A stretch of DNA of 64,000 nucleotides from Asanoa iriomotensis (GTDB lineage: Bacteria; Actinomycetota; Actinomycetes; Mycobacteriales; Micromonosporaceae). The stretch's first letter is position 1. Each line of letters starts with the position of its first letter. A program made the position numbers and the translations under genes. Where the stretch lies: assembly GCF_016862515.1 (NCBI RefSeq), contig NZ_BONC01000015.1:1-64000 (forward strand), in the 5' to 3' direction. Under the pieces are notes generated by a model. The model was not told where the DNA came from. It ran no database searches and saw nothing but the letters and a program-made list of their open reading frames with translations. Below, piece by piece: positions 16,302 through 25,163 of the stretch.

Positions 16302-16369
16302 ACTCGCCGCCCAGGCGACTACTCCGAGGGTTCGTCGATACTGCCCAACGGGTCTTCCTAGGGAGCCAC

Positions 16370-16978
16370 ATGGTTATCGCCCTGGCCGGGCAGGCCTTGC
16401 TGGGCACGGTCTTCGCCGTCTCGGCCGTGGCCAAGCTGCGCGACGGGACCGCGTTTCGGCGGTTCGCCGAGCAGGTGCTCGCGCTTCGCATCCATAACCG
16501 GGCAGCGTTGGTGTGGGCGCACCGTGCGGTCACGCTCGGCACGCTGTCCGGTGAGCTCGCCGTGGCCGTCCTGCTGCTCGCGCCGGTCGTGGTGCCGACG
16601 TTGCCGCGCTGGTCGGTCGGCGCGGGTTACACACTCGCTGTGGTTTTGCTGCTCGCCTTCACCGCCGCGTTGTGGCTTGCCGTTCGCCGCGGCGTACGCG
16701 CCGGATGCGGGTGCTTTGGCCGCGCGGAGACACCGGCCGGAATGTGGCAGGTGGGGCGCAATGCGGTGCTGGTCGCGATCGCTGCGATTGGGCTGCTCAC
16801 AGGATCGGTCAACAGCGTCGCGACGCCGAGAGCCGGAGCCGACGTGGTCGTGGATGTCGTGATCGGGGTCGCGCTGGCCATCGTCGTGATGAGCCTGCAC
16901 GAGCTGACGAGCCTGTTTCGCCCCGGCACACGATCGTCGTCGATGGCGGTGCCGTCCGAACGAAAGGGTTGGAGGTGA
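16370..16978 (+). CDS. MauE/DoxX-like redox-associated membrane protein
   Basis: A 202-aa protein with four to five transmembrane helices. It contains the MauE hallmark AGCGCFGRAE in a membrane-proximal loop at about 113-122. In methylamine-dehydrogenase clusters MauE works with the thioredoxin-like MauD to form the disulfides of the Cys-rich small subunit. Here the next gene is also a membrane-anchored thioredoxin, and the preceding gene is a Cys-rich peptide. It is therefore inferred to shuttle electrons between the membrane and the disulfide-forming protein. ATG at 16370 follows an AGGGAG-type site. Its stop overlaps the ribosome-binding region of the next gene. Confidence 0.85.
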   Translation: MVIALAGQALLGTVFAVSAVAKLRDGTAFRRFAEQVLALRIHNRAALVWAHRAVTLGTLSGELAVAVLLLAPVVVPTLPRWSVGAGYTLAVVLLLAFTAALWLAVRRGVRAGCGCFGRAETPAGMWQVGRNAVLVAIAAIGLLTGSVNSVATPRAGADVVVDVVIGVALAIVVMSLHELTSLFRPGTRSSSMAVPSERKGWR

Positions 16979-16980
16979 AC

Positions 16981-17511
16981 ATGGCCGTCGCGGTCGCCGT
17001 ACTCGGTCTGTTCTGCTTGGCGAATCTGTTGCTTACCGTTGGCGTGGTCCGCCGGCTACGGGACCACAGCGCGATGTTGGAGCTGGTGGGTGGACCCGAG
17101 GTGATCAGTCCTGTCGGTTCCGCGGTCGATGAGTACGCGGCCGTGGCGATCGACGGGGCGAGCGTCCGGCGCGATCTGCTGGTCGGGCTCACGCTGGTCG
17201 GGTTCTTTTCCCCCACGTGCGGGCCGTGTCATGAGCGGCTGCCGTTGTTCGTCACGCGGGCCCGCCTCATGCCGGCCGAGCGCGTGCTCGCCGTCGTGGT
17301 CGGCCAAGGCGACGACGACAGCGACGGTACGCGGGAGATCGTCGGCCGGCTGACCGAAGTCGCGACGGTCGTCGTCGAGCCGCCCAACGGCGTCCTGGCG
17401 CAGGCGTTCGGCGTACGCGGCTTCCCCGCTTTTGCCCTGGTCGACGCGTCCGGCGAGGTGGTGGGTGCTGGCACAGATCCCGCAACCCTTCCGGTCGCGG
17501 TGGCCTGGTAA
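16981..17511 (+). CDS. membrane-anchored TlpA/MauD-like thioredoxin
   Basis: A 176-aa protein with an N-terminal transmembrane anchor (LGLFCLANLLLTVGVV at about 8-23) and an extracellular thioredoxin fold. The active site CGPC is in GFFSPTCGPCHERLPLF at about 78-94. The cis-Pro loop is GVRGFPAFAL. ATG is preceded by GGAGGTGAAC. The CGPC motif is more often reducing or isomerising than strongly oxidising; with the MauE-like partner it could make or correct disulfides in the exported peptide. It is 16 bp from the ABC exporter gene. Confidence 0.9.
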   Translation: MAVAVAVLGLFCLANLLLTVGVVRRLRDHSAMLELVGGPEVISPVGSAVDEYAAVAIDGASVRRDLLVGLTLVGFFSPTCGPCHERLPLFVTRARLMPAERVLAVVVGQGDDDSDGTREIVGRLTEVATVVVEPPNGVLAQAFGVRGFPAFALVDASGEVVGAGTDPATLPVAVAW

Positions 17512-17526
17512 GGGCAGGGGTCGCGC

Positions 17527-19368
17527 GTGAAGGGGAGCGCCCGGTGGCGACGATCGACGGCGGTTGGAGCTCTCGCCCTCGCCTGGCGCGCCGCGCCCTT
17601 CTTGGTTGTCGCCCTGGTCCTGGTGAGCGTGGTCATGGCGGTCGCACCGGTCACCGCCGCGTGGCTGACGAAGGTGGTGCTCGACCGATTGGTTGCCGGT
17701 GGCGGCGATCGGACGGCGCTGCTCGGTCACACGCTGGGCCTTTGTCTGGCCGGACTGGTGAGCGCTGTCGCTCCGCACGTGGCCCGCTACGTCAGAGCGG
17801 AGCAGGGTCGGCGGGTGGGCATTCTCGCCCGCGACGAGTTGTTCACCTCGGTGGAGCGGTTCGTCGGGCTGGCGCCGTTCGAGGATCCGGCCTTCGTCGA
17901 TCGGCTTCGGCTGGCGCAACGGGCCGGAGCCGGCAGCCCCAACGGAGTGCTCGACGGCATCGTGGGCATCGCCGGCAGCGCGCTGGCGGTGGCCGGCTTT
18001 TTCGGCGCGCTGGCGGTGCTCAATCCGGTCATGAGCGGTGTCGTGGTCGCCGCGGCGGTGCCGGCCCTTCTCGCGCAGCTCGCGATCTCACGGCGCCGGG
18101 CGGCCGCGATGTGGGCGATCGGTCGGCCGGAGCGCCTGGAGTTCTTCTATCAGTCGCTGCTGTCCACGGTGGAGGCCGCGAAGGAGATCCGGCTCTTCGG
18201 CACCGGCGCGGTGCTGCGGCAGCGGATGCTCGCGGAGCGGCGGAGCGCGGACACGACCGTGCGCGCGGTGGATCGGCGCGAGTTGCGCAGCCAGGGCCTG
18301 TTGGGTTTGGTCGGGGCGGCGGTCGCCGGCGGGGGCCTGTTCTGGGCCGTGTCGGCCGCCTGGTCGGGGCACATGACCATCGGGGATGTGTCGATGTTCG
18401 TGGTGTCCGTGGCCGGCGTGCAGGCGGCCCTCAGCGCCCTGGTGATCCAGGTGGCTTCGACGCACCAGCATCTGCTCCTGTTCCGACATCACCTGGACGT
18501 GGTCGGGTCGGACCCGGAAATGCCCGTCCGGCGCCCGGCTCTGGTCGCCGCGCCACTGCGGCAGGGCATTGAGGTACGCGACGTCTGGTTCCGCTACTCC
18601 GACGAGCACCCGTGGATCCTGCGCGGCGTGAGCTTCACGATTCCAAGTGGCACCACGGTCGCGCTGGTCGGCCGCAACGGTGCTGGAAAGTCCACTTTGG
18701 TCAAGCTCTTGTGCCGCTTCTACGACCCGGTGCGGGGCAGCATTCTTTGGGACGGGGTCGATATCAGGGATCTCGATCCGCCGACGCTGCGTAGCCGCAT
18801 CGGCGCGGTGTTCCAGGATTTCGCCAGCTACGACCTCTCCGCGGCGGACAACATCGGCCTCGGCGACGTCTCGGCACTCGGCGACCTGCGGCGTATCGAA
18901 TCCGCGGCCCGCACCGCGGGCGTACACGATGTGCTCGCTGCCCTCCCGCACAGGTACGACACGGAGTTGAGCCGCATCTACACCGACGAGAACGACCCGA
19001 GCGCGGGGGTGGTGCTCTCGGGTGGTCAATGGCAGCGGGTCGCGCTGGCCCGGGCGATGGTGCGGGCCCAGTGCGACCTGTTGATCTGCGACGAGCCGAA
19101 CTCCGGGCTCGACGCCGAGGCCGAGTACGAGGTCCACGAGACGCTGAGGCGGCACCGAGACGGCCGGACCAGCATTCTTATCTCGCACCGACTCTCCGCC
19201 TTGCGTGATGCGGACCGCATCGTCGTGCTCGAGGGCGGCGTCGTGGTCGAGGAAGGTCGCCACGACGGCCTGTTGGCCCTGTCCGGGCGGTACGCGGGTC
19301 TGTTCGAGCGCCAGGCCGCGGGATACCGGGAGCAGGCGGCGGAATCCCGGGAAGAGGCGCTGACGTGA
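17527..19368 (+). CDS. ABC exporter (fused permease-ATPase) for the Cys-rich peptide
   Basis: A 613-aa half-transporter. The membrane domain with about six helices spans 1-330. The ATPase has Walker A GRNGAGKST, signature LSGGQ, Walker B LLICDEP with an unusual NSGLDAE D-loop context, and the H-loop ISHRL. It has no N-terminal C39 peptidase, so leader removal must be done by another enzyme, which the overlapping downstream S26 peptidase supplies. The long insert before the signature motif (IYTDENDPSAGVV) occurs in several peptide exporters. The GTG start is chosen at 17527. The stop overlaps the next GTG (GTGA). Confidence 0.9.
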   Translation: MKGSARWRRSTAVGALALAWRAAPFLVVALVLVSVVMAVAPVTAAWLTKVVLDRLVAGGGDRTALLGHTLGLCLAGLVSAVAPHVARYVRAEQGRRVGILARDELFTSVERFVGLAPFEDPAFVDRLRLAQRAGAGSPNGVLDGIVGIAGSALAVAGFFGALAVLNPVMSGVVVAAAVPALLAQLAISRRRAAAMWAIGRPERLEFFYQSLLSTVEAAKEIRLFGTGAVLRQRMLAERRSADTTVRAVDRRELRSQGLLGLVGAAVAGGGLFWAVSAAWSGHMTIGDVSMFVVSVAGVQAALSALVIQVASTHQHLLLFRHHLDVVGSDPEMPVRRPALVAAPLRQGIEVRDVWFRYSDEHPWILRGVSFTIPSGTTVALVGRNGAGKSTLVKLLCRFYDPVRGSILWDGVDIRDLDPPTLRSRIGAVFQDFASYDLSAADNIGLGDVSALGDLRRIESAARTAGVHDVLAALPHRYDTELSRIYTDENDPSAGVVLSGGQWQRVALARAMVRAQCDLLICDEPNSGLDAEAEYEVHETLRRHRDGRTSILISHRLSALRDADRIVVLEGGVVVEEGRHDGLLALSGRYAGLFERQAAGYREQAAESREEALT

Positions 19369-19793
19369 CCTGGCTCGGCATCCTGTGGGCGGTGGCGGTG
19401 TTCGCGGGCTGCGTTCTCTGGTGGGTGACCAACCGGCTGCGAATCGCGACCATCAACGGGTCGAGCATGGCACCGGCACTGTCCGACGGCGACCGGGTCC
19501 TGGTCCGGCGGGTGCGCGCCTCGACCCTGCGCCGGGGCGACGTGGTGATGGTGTCCCTGGTCGCGGACGCCACGCGCCCCGGCGCGAACCCGATCCGTCA
19601 TGTGGTCAAGCGGGTCGCCGCGCTGCCGGGCGAACCCGTCCCGGATGACGTACCTGCCGAAGGCATGCGGGTTGTGCCGCGGGGCATGCTCGTCCTCCTC
19701 GGTGACAACCCGAGCCAAAGCATAGATTCGCGCGATCTCGGCTATTTCCGCTTGAAGAACGTGTTCGGGGTGGTGACTCGACGCCTACGCTGA
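19365..19793 (+). CDS. S26 type I signal peptidase-like leader peptidase
   Basis: A 142-aa membrane serine peptidase with one N-terminal helix (ILWAVAVFAGCVLWWVTN). The catalytic Ser is in NGSSMAPALSDGD and the catalytic Lys in HVVKRVAALPG. Box E is GDNPSQSIDSRDLGYF. It is shorter than housekeeping LepB. It is translationally coupled to the ABC exporter and is likely dedicated to the Cys-rich precursor, whose leader ends in ASA, a classic S26 cleavage site. The last 9 bp overlap the convergent PPC-domain gene. Confidence 0.9.
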   Translation: MTWLGILWAVAVFAGCVLWWVTNRLRIATINGSSMAPALSDGDRVLVRRVRASTLRRGDVVMVSLVADATRPGANPIRHVVKRVAALPGEPVPDDVPAEGMRVVPRGMLVLLGDNPSQSIDSRDLGYFRLKNVFGVVTRRLR

Positions 19794-20183
19794 TGTTCGT
19801 TCGATGGTCAGCTCATCCCACCCGGTCTCCGGGTGACTCGAGCGCGTGAACCGCCAATCGTCGTCGGCGCCGAGGACGACCTCGACCGTGCCGTTCGGCG
19901 AGACCACGCATCCACCGAGCAGGTGTCCACCGAGGATCGTGCCCGACGGATCGGCCACGGCCAGGTGGACATGCATTCCCGTGGCGGACAGGGTGCCGGC
20001 GGCGGAGATGATCTCGTATTCGTCCAGTGCCGTATGGATATCGGCGAGCCGCAGCGTGATCTGACGCAGACTGCCGACGCAGCTCATCACCCAAGCCGCG
20101 GACAGCCTCTCGCGCCGTACGGTGGACTGCAGCGCCTGTTTGAGATCGGTTCCCGGGTCGAGACGGAGCGGAATCACTCTCAT
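19785..20183 (-). CDS. PPC-domain (DUF296) protein
   Basis: A 132-aa stand-alone PPC/DUF296 protein. The fold's metal-binding signature is present as GMHVHLAVADPSGTILGGHL, with three His. Bacterial and archaeal members form trimers; in plants the same domain accompanies AT-hooks, but no AT-hook is present here. It lies between the peptide cluster (convergent, 9-bp overlap) and the SARP gene (same strand, located downstream). A role in the peptide system is not supported by sequence. Confidence 0.85.
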   Translation of the reverse strand: MRVIPLRLDPGTDLKQALQSTVRRERLSAAWVMSCVGSLRQITLRLADIHTALDEYEIISAAGTLSATGMHVHLAVADPSGTILGGHLLGGCVVSPNGTVEVVLGADDDWRFTRSSHPETGWDELTIERTSA

Positions 20184-20219
20184 GCGCGCAGACGCTAACG
20201 CCGCGCGTTCATAGCTTGG

Positions 20220-23024
20220 TCATCGCACGCTCACAGGCGCTTGAGCCAACCTGGCTTTGACCTTCGCCGCGTTGGCGTGCCCGAGATCGTCGAAGACCGC
20301 CACCGCTCGACGCCATGCCTCGCACGCGGGACCGACCTCGCCGGCTGCCTGATAGGCATCGCCGAGATGGACCGATGCCTCGGCCTCGTGGAACCGGTCA
20401 CCCAGCATCTGAAACAAGGCGATCGCTCCCCGATAGCTGGCGATGGCTCGTTTGTGATCTCCGAGGCGATGATGGATGTATCCGAGGCTGTCCCGGGTGT
20501 TCGCCTCGAGCCGGCGATCGCCGACGTCCTGGAGCACCGCCAATGCCTCGGTGCACGAACGCAGCGCCTCGCGATAGTCACCGAGCAGGGCGTGGTACCA
20601 GCCGACCCCGTTGAGCGCCTTGGCCTGGCCCGGCCGGTCGCCTGCGAGCCGAAACAGCTCGAGTCCTCGTGCCGTCAGCCGCAGTGCGTCTGCCGGTCGG
20701 CCCTGGAGTTCGGCGATGCGGCCGAGGCTGTGGTGGGTCCGTGCCTGCCCGCGGTTGTCCGTGAGGTCGGTGAAGAGCACCAGCGCGGCATGGAAGTGGT
20801 CCTGCGCGGCGTCGTATTCGCGAAGCCATTCGTTGACCCGCCCCAGCCACCGGTGGGTAAGCGCGAGCGGGTACGGGTCGTTGAGACGTCGCGCGGACGA
20901 GTGCGCCACCTGCTGGGTCTCCGCCCAGTCCTGCCAGTGACCGCGACGCTCGAAATACCCCGCGAGCGCGCCGGCGATCTGCCAGGCATGCGTATCGAAC
21001 CCGGTGGCCGCGGCGCCACGGATCGCGGCGAGCAGGGCCCGGTACTCGCTGCCGAGCCACCCCAACGCGTCATCGTGGTCCACCGGGCGAGGCAACACCG
21101 CCGCGGGGGACGGTTCCGGGAGATCGAACGAGTCGCGATAGCGGTCGAGGACGTCGGCAGCGGCTACGGCGCCGTGCAGGTAGTGATCGAGCAGGCGACC
21201 GCGGGCCGCCTGCCGGTCGGGCTCGGAATCGAGGCGACCAACGAGTTCGATGGAGTACGCGTGTAACAGGTCGTGACACGTGTACCGACCCGGCACATGC
21301 TCCAAAAGGAGGTGCGCCCGGGTCAGCTCGCGTACGAGTTCAGCGGTCTCGGCTGGTTCGACTCCCAACAGACTCGCCAGCGCCGGCGTGCTCGCATCCG
21401 GTCCGGGGTGGACGCCCAACAGCCGGAACAGCCGGGCGGCGCCGTCGCTGAGTCTGCGGTAGGACCAGGAGAACACGGTACGGATGTCGGCGGACCGGTC
21501 ACCGAGCTCGAACGGGTCGAGGCCGTTGCCGCGACCTCGCAGATCCGCGACCAGCGTCGTCAGCGCGAAGTCCGGGCGCATCGCGGCCTGGGCGGCGATG
21601 ATGGCGAGGGCGAGCGGCAGGCGGGCCGAGATCTCGGTCATGGCCTCGACCGCCGCGGGGTCGGCCGCCACCCGGGCCGCACCGAGCCGTCGCGTCAGCA
21701 GCAATCGCCCCTCCTCGGGCGTGAGAACGTCGAGGGTCATCGCCCGCGCACCCTCCACGGCGACCAGGCCAGCGAGATCGTTACGGCTGGTCACCACCGC
21801 GACGCAGCCCGGCGCTCCGGGCAACAACGGTCGTGCCTGCTCGGCACTGCTCGCGTTGTCCAGCACGACCAGGGTCCTGGTGCCGCCGAGAAGGCTGCGG
21901 TAGAGGTCGATCTGTGCCTGCTGACTGGCTGGGATTCTGGTCGGGCTGACGCTGAGTGCGGCTAGGAAGATCCGGATCGCCTCGGCCGGCGCCATCGGGG
22001 GATGGTCGTCGAAGCCGAGCAGGTTGACGTAGAGCTGGCCGCCCGGAAATCGGTCCCCGACCCGGTGCGCCCAGTGAATCGCCAGTGACGTCTTGCCCAC
22101 GCCCGCCGGGCCGCTGATCGCCGCGATCGGAACGGCCGGCGACTCGGATTCGGCGAGGAGACGGTCCAGTGTGGCGAGATACCTCTCGCGGCCGGTGAAC
22201 CCGGCGACCGCCGGAGGCAGGAGGGCGGGCGCCGACGCCTGCTGTGGAAAGCCTCGTCCGTCCGCGGGCGATGGCAGCGCTCGCGGCTCGGCGACTTCGA
22301 GATCGGCTTCGCCACGCAGGATCGCGATCTCGATTCGCTGGAGTTCGGCGCTGGGATCCAGGCCCAGGTCGTCGGCCAGGTGTTGGCGCGCCTCGCGATA
22401 GATCCGCAACGCGTCGCCCGGGCGGCCGGACCGGTAGAGCGCCAGGACAAGCTGCCCGACCAGCCGTTCTCGGGTCGGATGTGCGGCGACCAGGCTGGTC
22501 AACTCGTCGAGTACGTCGCGATGGTGGCCCAGGCGCAGCCGAGCGTCCGCGCGATCCTCGATGGCGACGAGCCGGCCCTCGTCAAGTCCTCGACAGAGCC
22601 GCTCGCACTGATCCGGTGGTGCCGCGCCGGCCAGCGCAGGTCCGATCCATAGGGCCAGCGCGCGATTGAGGATGTCAACACGGTCGAGGTCGTCCTCGAC
22701 CTCGCGGGCCTGTTCCGTGAGTGCTCGAAACCGGTGAGCGTCGATGGATAGCGGGTCGGTGTGCAGCATGTAGCCGCCTCCCGAGCGCACCAACTCGGCA
22801 CCGGCGAGGACCGAGCGAAGGCGAGACGCGCACACGCGCACCGCATGGACCGCCGTGCGCGGCGGCGATTGCGGCCACATCAGCTCCACGAGGCGATCGA
22901 CCGAAACGACCTGGTTGGCCTCCAATGCCAAGACCGCGAGAACAAATCGCTGCTTACGAGGTCCGAGCGGGATCGGTCGGCCGTGCACGTACGCCTGCAC
23001 CGGTCCTAATAGTCGAATGTCCAT
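20220..23024 (-). CDS. AfsR-type SARP regulator (wHTH-BTAD-NB-ARC-TPR)
   Basis: A 934-aa signal-integrating activator. The N-terminal OmpR-type winged helix spans about 1-95 (LLGPVQAYVHGRPIPLGPRK), then the BTAD region to about 250. An NB-ARC ATPase follows with Walker A GPAGVGKTSLA at about 302 and TLVVLDNASS. TPR-like repeats run from about 690 to the end. The ATG at 23022-23024 has GAGGA upstream; the much longer open frame is chance. Such regulators switch on secondary-metabolite clusters. It starts 246 bp from the divergent GTPase gene. Its closeness to the peptide cluster makes that a possible target. Confidence 0.9.
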   Translation of the reverse strand: MDIRLLGPVQAYVHGRPIPLGPRKQRFVLAVLALEANQVVSVDRLVELMWPQSPPRTAVHAVRVCASRLRSVLAGAELVRSGGGYMLHTDPLSIDAHRFRALTEQAREVEDDLDRVDILNRALALWIGPALAGAAPPDQCERLCRGLDEGRLVAIEDRADARLRLGHHRDVLDELTSLVAAHPTRERLVGQLVLALYRSGRPGDALRIYREARQHLADDLGLDPSAELQRIEIAILRGEADLEVAEPRALPSPADGRGFPQQASAPALLPPAVAGFTGRERYLATLDRLLAESESPAVPIAAISGPAGVGKTSLAIHWAHRVGDRFPGGQLYVNLLGFDDHPPMAPAEAIRIFLAALSVSPTRIPASQQAQIDLYRSLLGGTRTLVVLDNASSAEQARPLLPGAPGCVAVVTSRNDLAGLVAVEGARAMTLDVLTPEEGRLLLTRRLGAARVAADPAAVEAMTEISARLPLALAIIAAQAAMRPDFALTTLVADLRGRGNGLDPFELGDRSADIRTVFSWSYRRLSDGAARLFRLLGVHPGPDASTPALASLLGVEPAETAELVRELTRAHLLLEHVPGRYTCHDLLHAYSIELVGRLDSEPDRQAARGRLLDHYLHGAVAAADVLDRYRDSFDLPEPSPAAVLPRPVDHDDALGWLGSEYRALLAAIRGAAATGFDTHAWQIAGALAGYFERRGHWQDWAETQQVAHSSARRLNDPYPLALTHRWLGRVNEWLREYDAAQDHFHAALVLFTDLTDNRGQARTHHSLGRIAELQGRPADALRLTARGLELFRLAGDRPGQAKALNGVGWYHALLGDYREALRSCTEALAVLQDVGDRRLEANTRDSLGYIHHRLGDHKRAIASYRGAIALFQMLGDRFHEAEASVHLGDAYQAAGEVGPACEAWRRAVAVFDDLGHANAAKVKARLAQAPVSVR

Positions 23025-23270
23025 GTGATCCTCGCTCCCGTCGTCGCCAGGCTCCGGTCCGGCTCTTCCCTGCGGCGAGATCACCATGGCCGAGTCCCCG
23101 TCAGAGCGGATACGGGGAAATCCCCCTATCGCCGCCGTGTTATTCGAAACGCTCGATTGTCGTGGGCCGATGTCTTCGGCGGATCTGGGACCCCCGTCAC
23201 CGGCGGCGTCTGCGATTCGGGCTGCTCTCGGCCTAGGTATCACCGCAGGGATGCGTGCCCTCCGCAGGGT

Positions 23271-24539
23271 ATGGATGTCTTCACCCTGGCACTGCTCGCC
23301 CTCGTCGTCGTGGCGGTCGTCCTGCTGGTGCGGCGCCGCCGGGCGGCCCGGCCCGCGCCGCCACCGCCGCGCGGTGACGACGGTGTGCCCACCTTCCGGG
23401 TCGTCACCCTCGGCCCGCGCGGATCGGGCAAGACGCTGCTGCTGGCCAGCATGTATCACCAGATGCAGACCTGGGGCGGGCGCGGCTACTTCCTCTCCGC
23501 GCCCCGGGAGCAGGTGGCGCTGCTCAACCAGTGGTTCACCGAGGTCGAGGACCCCGGCCGCGACTGGCCGGCCGGCACGGTGACCGCCGACACCCGCGAG
23601 TTCACCTTCGACGTGCGTACGCGTGGCGGTTCCGGCGCCCTGCACACCGTGCTCAAGCTGCGCTACCTCGACTACGCCGGCACCCTGCTCACCCAGCCGC
23701 CCGAGCCCGGCTCGACCTTGTGGAAGGACCTCGACGACCGGATCGAGGGCGCCGACGCGCTGATCGCGGTCATCGACGGGCACCGGGTGCGGCAGTGGCT
23801 CGACGGCCGGCGCGAGGGTCAGATGGGCCTTCAGCACGCGCTGACCGCGATGATCAGCCGGATGCTGGTGGTCGAGAAGCCGGTCACCTTCGTGATCACC
23901 AAGTGGGACCTGCTGCGGGACGTCGACGCCGACGAGGACGGCCGGCTGCGGACCGTACGCAAGCTGTTGATGACGAACCAGGGCTTCCGCGACCTGGTGC
24001 AGGAGCACAGCGCGCGGCGGGTGGTGCGAATCGTGCCGGTCTCCGCGGTCGGGCCGGCGTTCGCCGAGCTGGACGAGACGGGCGCGATGACCAAGCTGCC
24101 CGACGGGCTGCTCGAGCCCACCAATGTGGACGTGCCGCTCGCCGCCGTCGTGCCGGACGTGTTCGAGCAGATCATGCTGCGGCTCGACCAGGCCAAGCTG
24201 GCCGCCGAGTTCAGCCGGTTGCGCCGGCAGACCCGGCGGTCGCCCGGCGAGGCGTTCGCGGAGCTCGGCGCCACCCTGATCCGGTCCGGCAACCGGGTGA
24301 TCGGCGCGCTGAACCCGCTCTACTCCTCGCTGGTCGGGCTGGCCGCCGCCGACCTGATCCGCCGTCAGGACCAGGCGGCGGCCAGCCACGACGCGCACGT
24401 GGCGCGGCTGCTGGACGAGGCCGAGGCGCACATCGAGGAGTTCCAGCTCGCGCAGCGCAAGGTGGTCCGGGAGTTCCGCAGCCGCGTCGACGTGCTGGAG
24501 GGCCGGCTGGCCAGCTCCCGCCTCGGCGGCACGCCGTGA
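23271..24539 (+). CDS. membrane-anchored P-loop GTPase-like protein
   Basis: A 422-aa protein with an N-terminal membrane helix (LALLALVVVAVVLLV). A P-loop follows at about 43-55 (TLGPRGSGKTLLLASMYHQM). Further motifs are YLDYAGTLL in the switch II region and the base-specificity motif ITKWDLL at about 207. The C-terminal third is helical. The layout resembles the double-GTPase and other TRAFAC-type GTPases described in bacterial conflict and signalling systems, but I cannot assign the exact family. ATG at 23271 is preceded by a weak CAGGG. The stop overlaps the next GTG (GTGA), so both genes are coupled. Confidence 0.75.
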   Translation: MDVFTLALLALVVVAVVLLVRRRRAARPAPPPPRGDDGVPTFRVVTLGPRGSGKTLLLASMYHQMQTWGGRGYFLSAPREQVALLNQWFTEVEDPGRDWPAGTVTADTREFTFDVRTRGGSGALHTVLKLRYLDYAGTLLTQPPEPGSTLWKDLDDRIEGADALIAVIDGHRVRQWLDGRREGQMGLQHALTAMISRMLVVEKPVTFVITKWDLLRDVDADEDGRLRTVRKLLMTNQGFRDLVQEHSARRVVRIVPVSAVGPAFAELDETGAMTKLPDGLLEPTNVDVPLAAVVPDVFEQIMLRLDQAKLAAEFSRLRRQTRRSPGEAFAELGATLIRSGNRVIGALNPLYSSLVGLAAADLIRRQDQAAASHDAHVARLLDEAEAHIEEFQLAQRKVVREFRSRVDVLEGRLASSRLGGTP

Positions 24540-25156
24540 ACGGCTGGCCGGTCGCGGTCGCCGCCGGGCGGCGCCGCGACTACAGCACGGTCCTGGCTCC
24601 GGACATCATCGCCACGGAGTACGGCGTGCTGGTCGAGTCGCTCAGCCCAGGCCCGGTCGGCGGCCCGGCCCGGGTGCGGGCGGTGACGACGGCCGGCGGC
24701 ACCCGGCTCACCGTCGCCTACCGCACCCACCCCCTGACCAACGGGGACGGATCCCCGCTGCGGGACGAGCAGGGCAGGCCACTGCTGATGATGTACGGCC
24801 TGGCCCGCACCGGCACGACGACGAACCCGCCGGCCGAGGCCGACCTGGACCACGCCCGCGGCCCGGCGCTCGCCGCCTACCGCGAGTTCCTGGCCGGCGA
24901 GGAGGCGTTCCGCGCGCTGCCGTCGCGGCCGGTCCCGGTCCACTGGGCAGGCGGGTCCGACGCGGCCGGGCGGCGGGACCCGCGCCTGTTCCGGGCCGGG
25001 CTCGCGGCGCTCGCGGTCGTCGTGGTCGTCGCCCTGATCGGGTGGTTCTTCCTGCGCCCGGGCGCCGACCCGGGACCGTGCCTGACCGCCAGGGTCGACG
25101 CGAAGGCGACCTGCCCACCGCCCACACTGGACCCCGCCCGGACGACGGTGCGATGA
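24536..25156 (+). CDS. GTPase partner membrane protein, unknown
   Basis: A 206-aa protein with a soluble N-terminal region of about 155 residues, a single transmembrane helix (AGLAALAVVVVVALIGWFFL) near residue 165, and a short extracellular tail with two Cys (GPCLTARVDAKATCPPP). Its GTG overlaps the GTPase stop, giving a two-gene unit. The cytoplasmic part contains EYGVLVESLSPGPV and repeated strand-like segments, but no known domain. It is probably a membrane partner or effector of the GTPase; function is inferred from coupling only. Confidence 0.6.
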   Translation: MNGWPVAVAAGRRRDYSTVLAPDIIATEYGVLVESLSPGPVGGPARVRAVTTAGGTRLTVAYRTHPLTNGDGSPLRDEQGRPLLMMYGLARTGTTTNPPAEADLDHARGPALAAYREFLAGEEAFRALPSRPVPVHWAGGSDAAGRRDPRLFRAGLAALAVVVVVALIGWFFLRPGADPGPCLTARVDAKATCPPPTLDPARTTVR

Positions 25157-25163
25157 TCGCGGC

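Noticed and set aside
20220-24431. SARP gene extended to 1403 aa
   Set aside because: The extension is Arg-rich with no domain and overlaps the GTPase gene. The ATG at 23024 has a ribosome-binding site and begins exactly at the winged helix.
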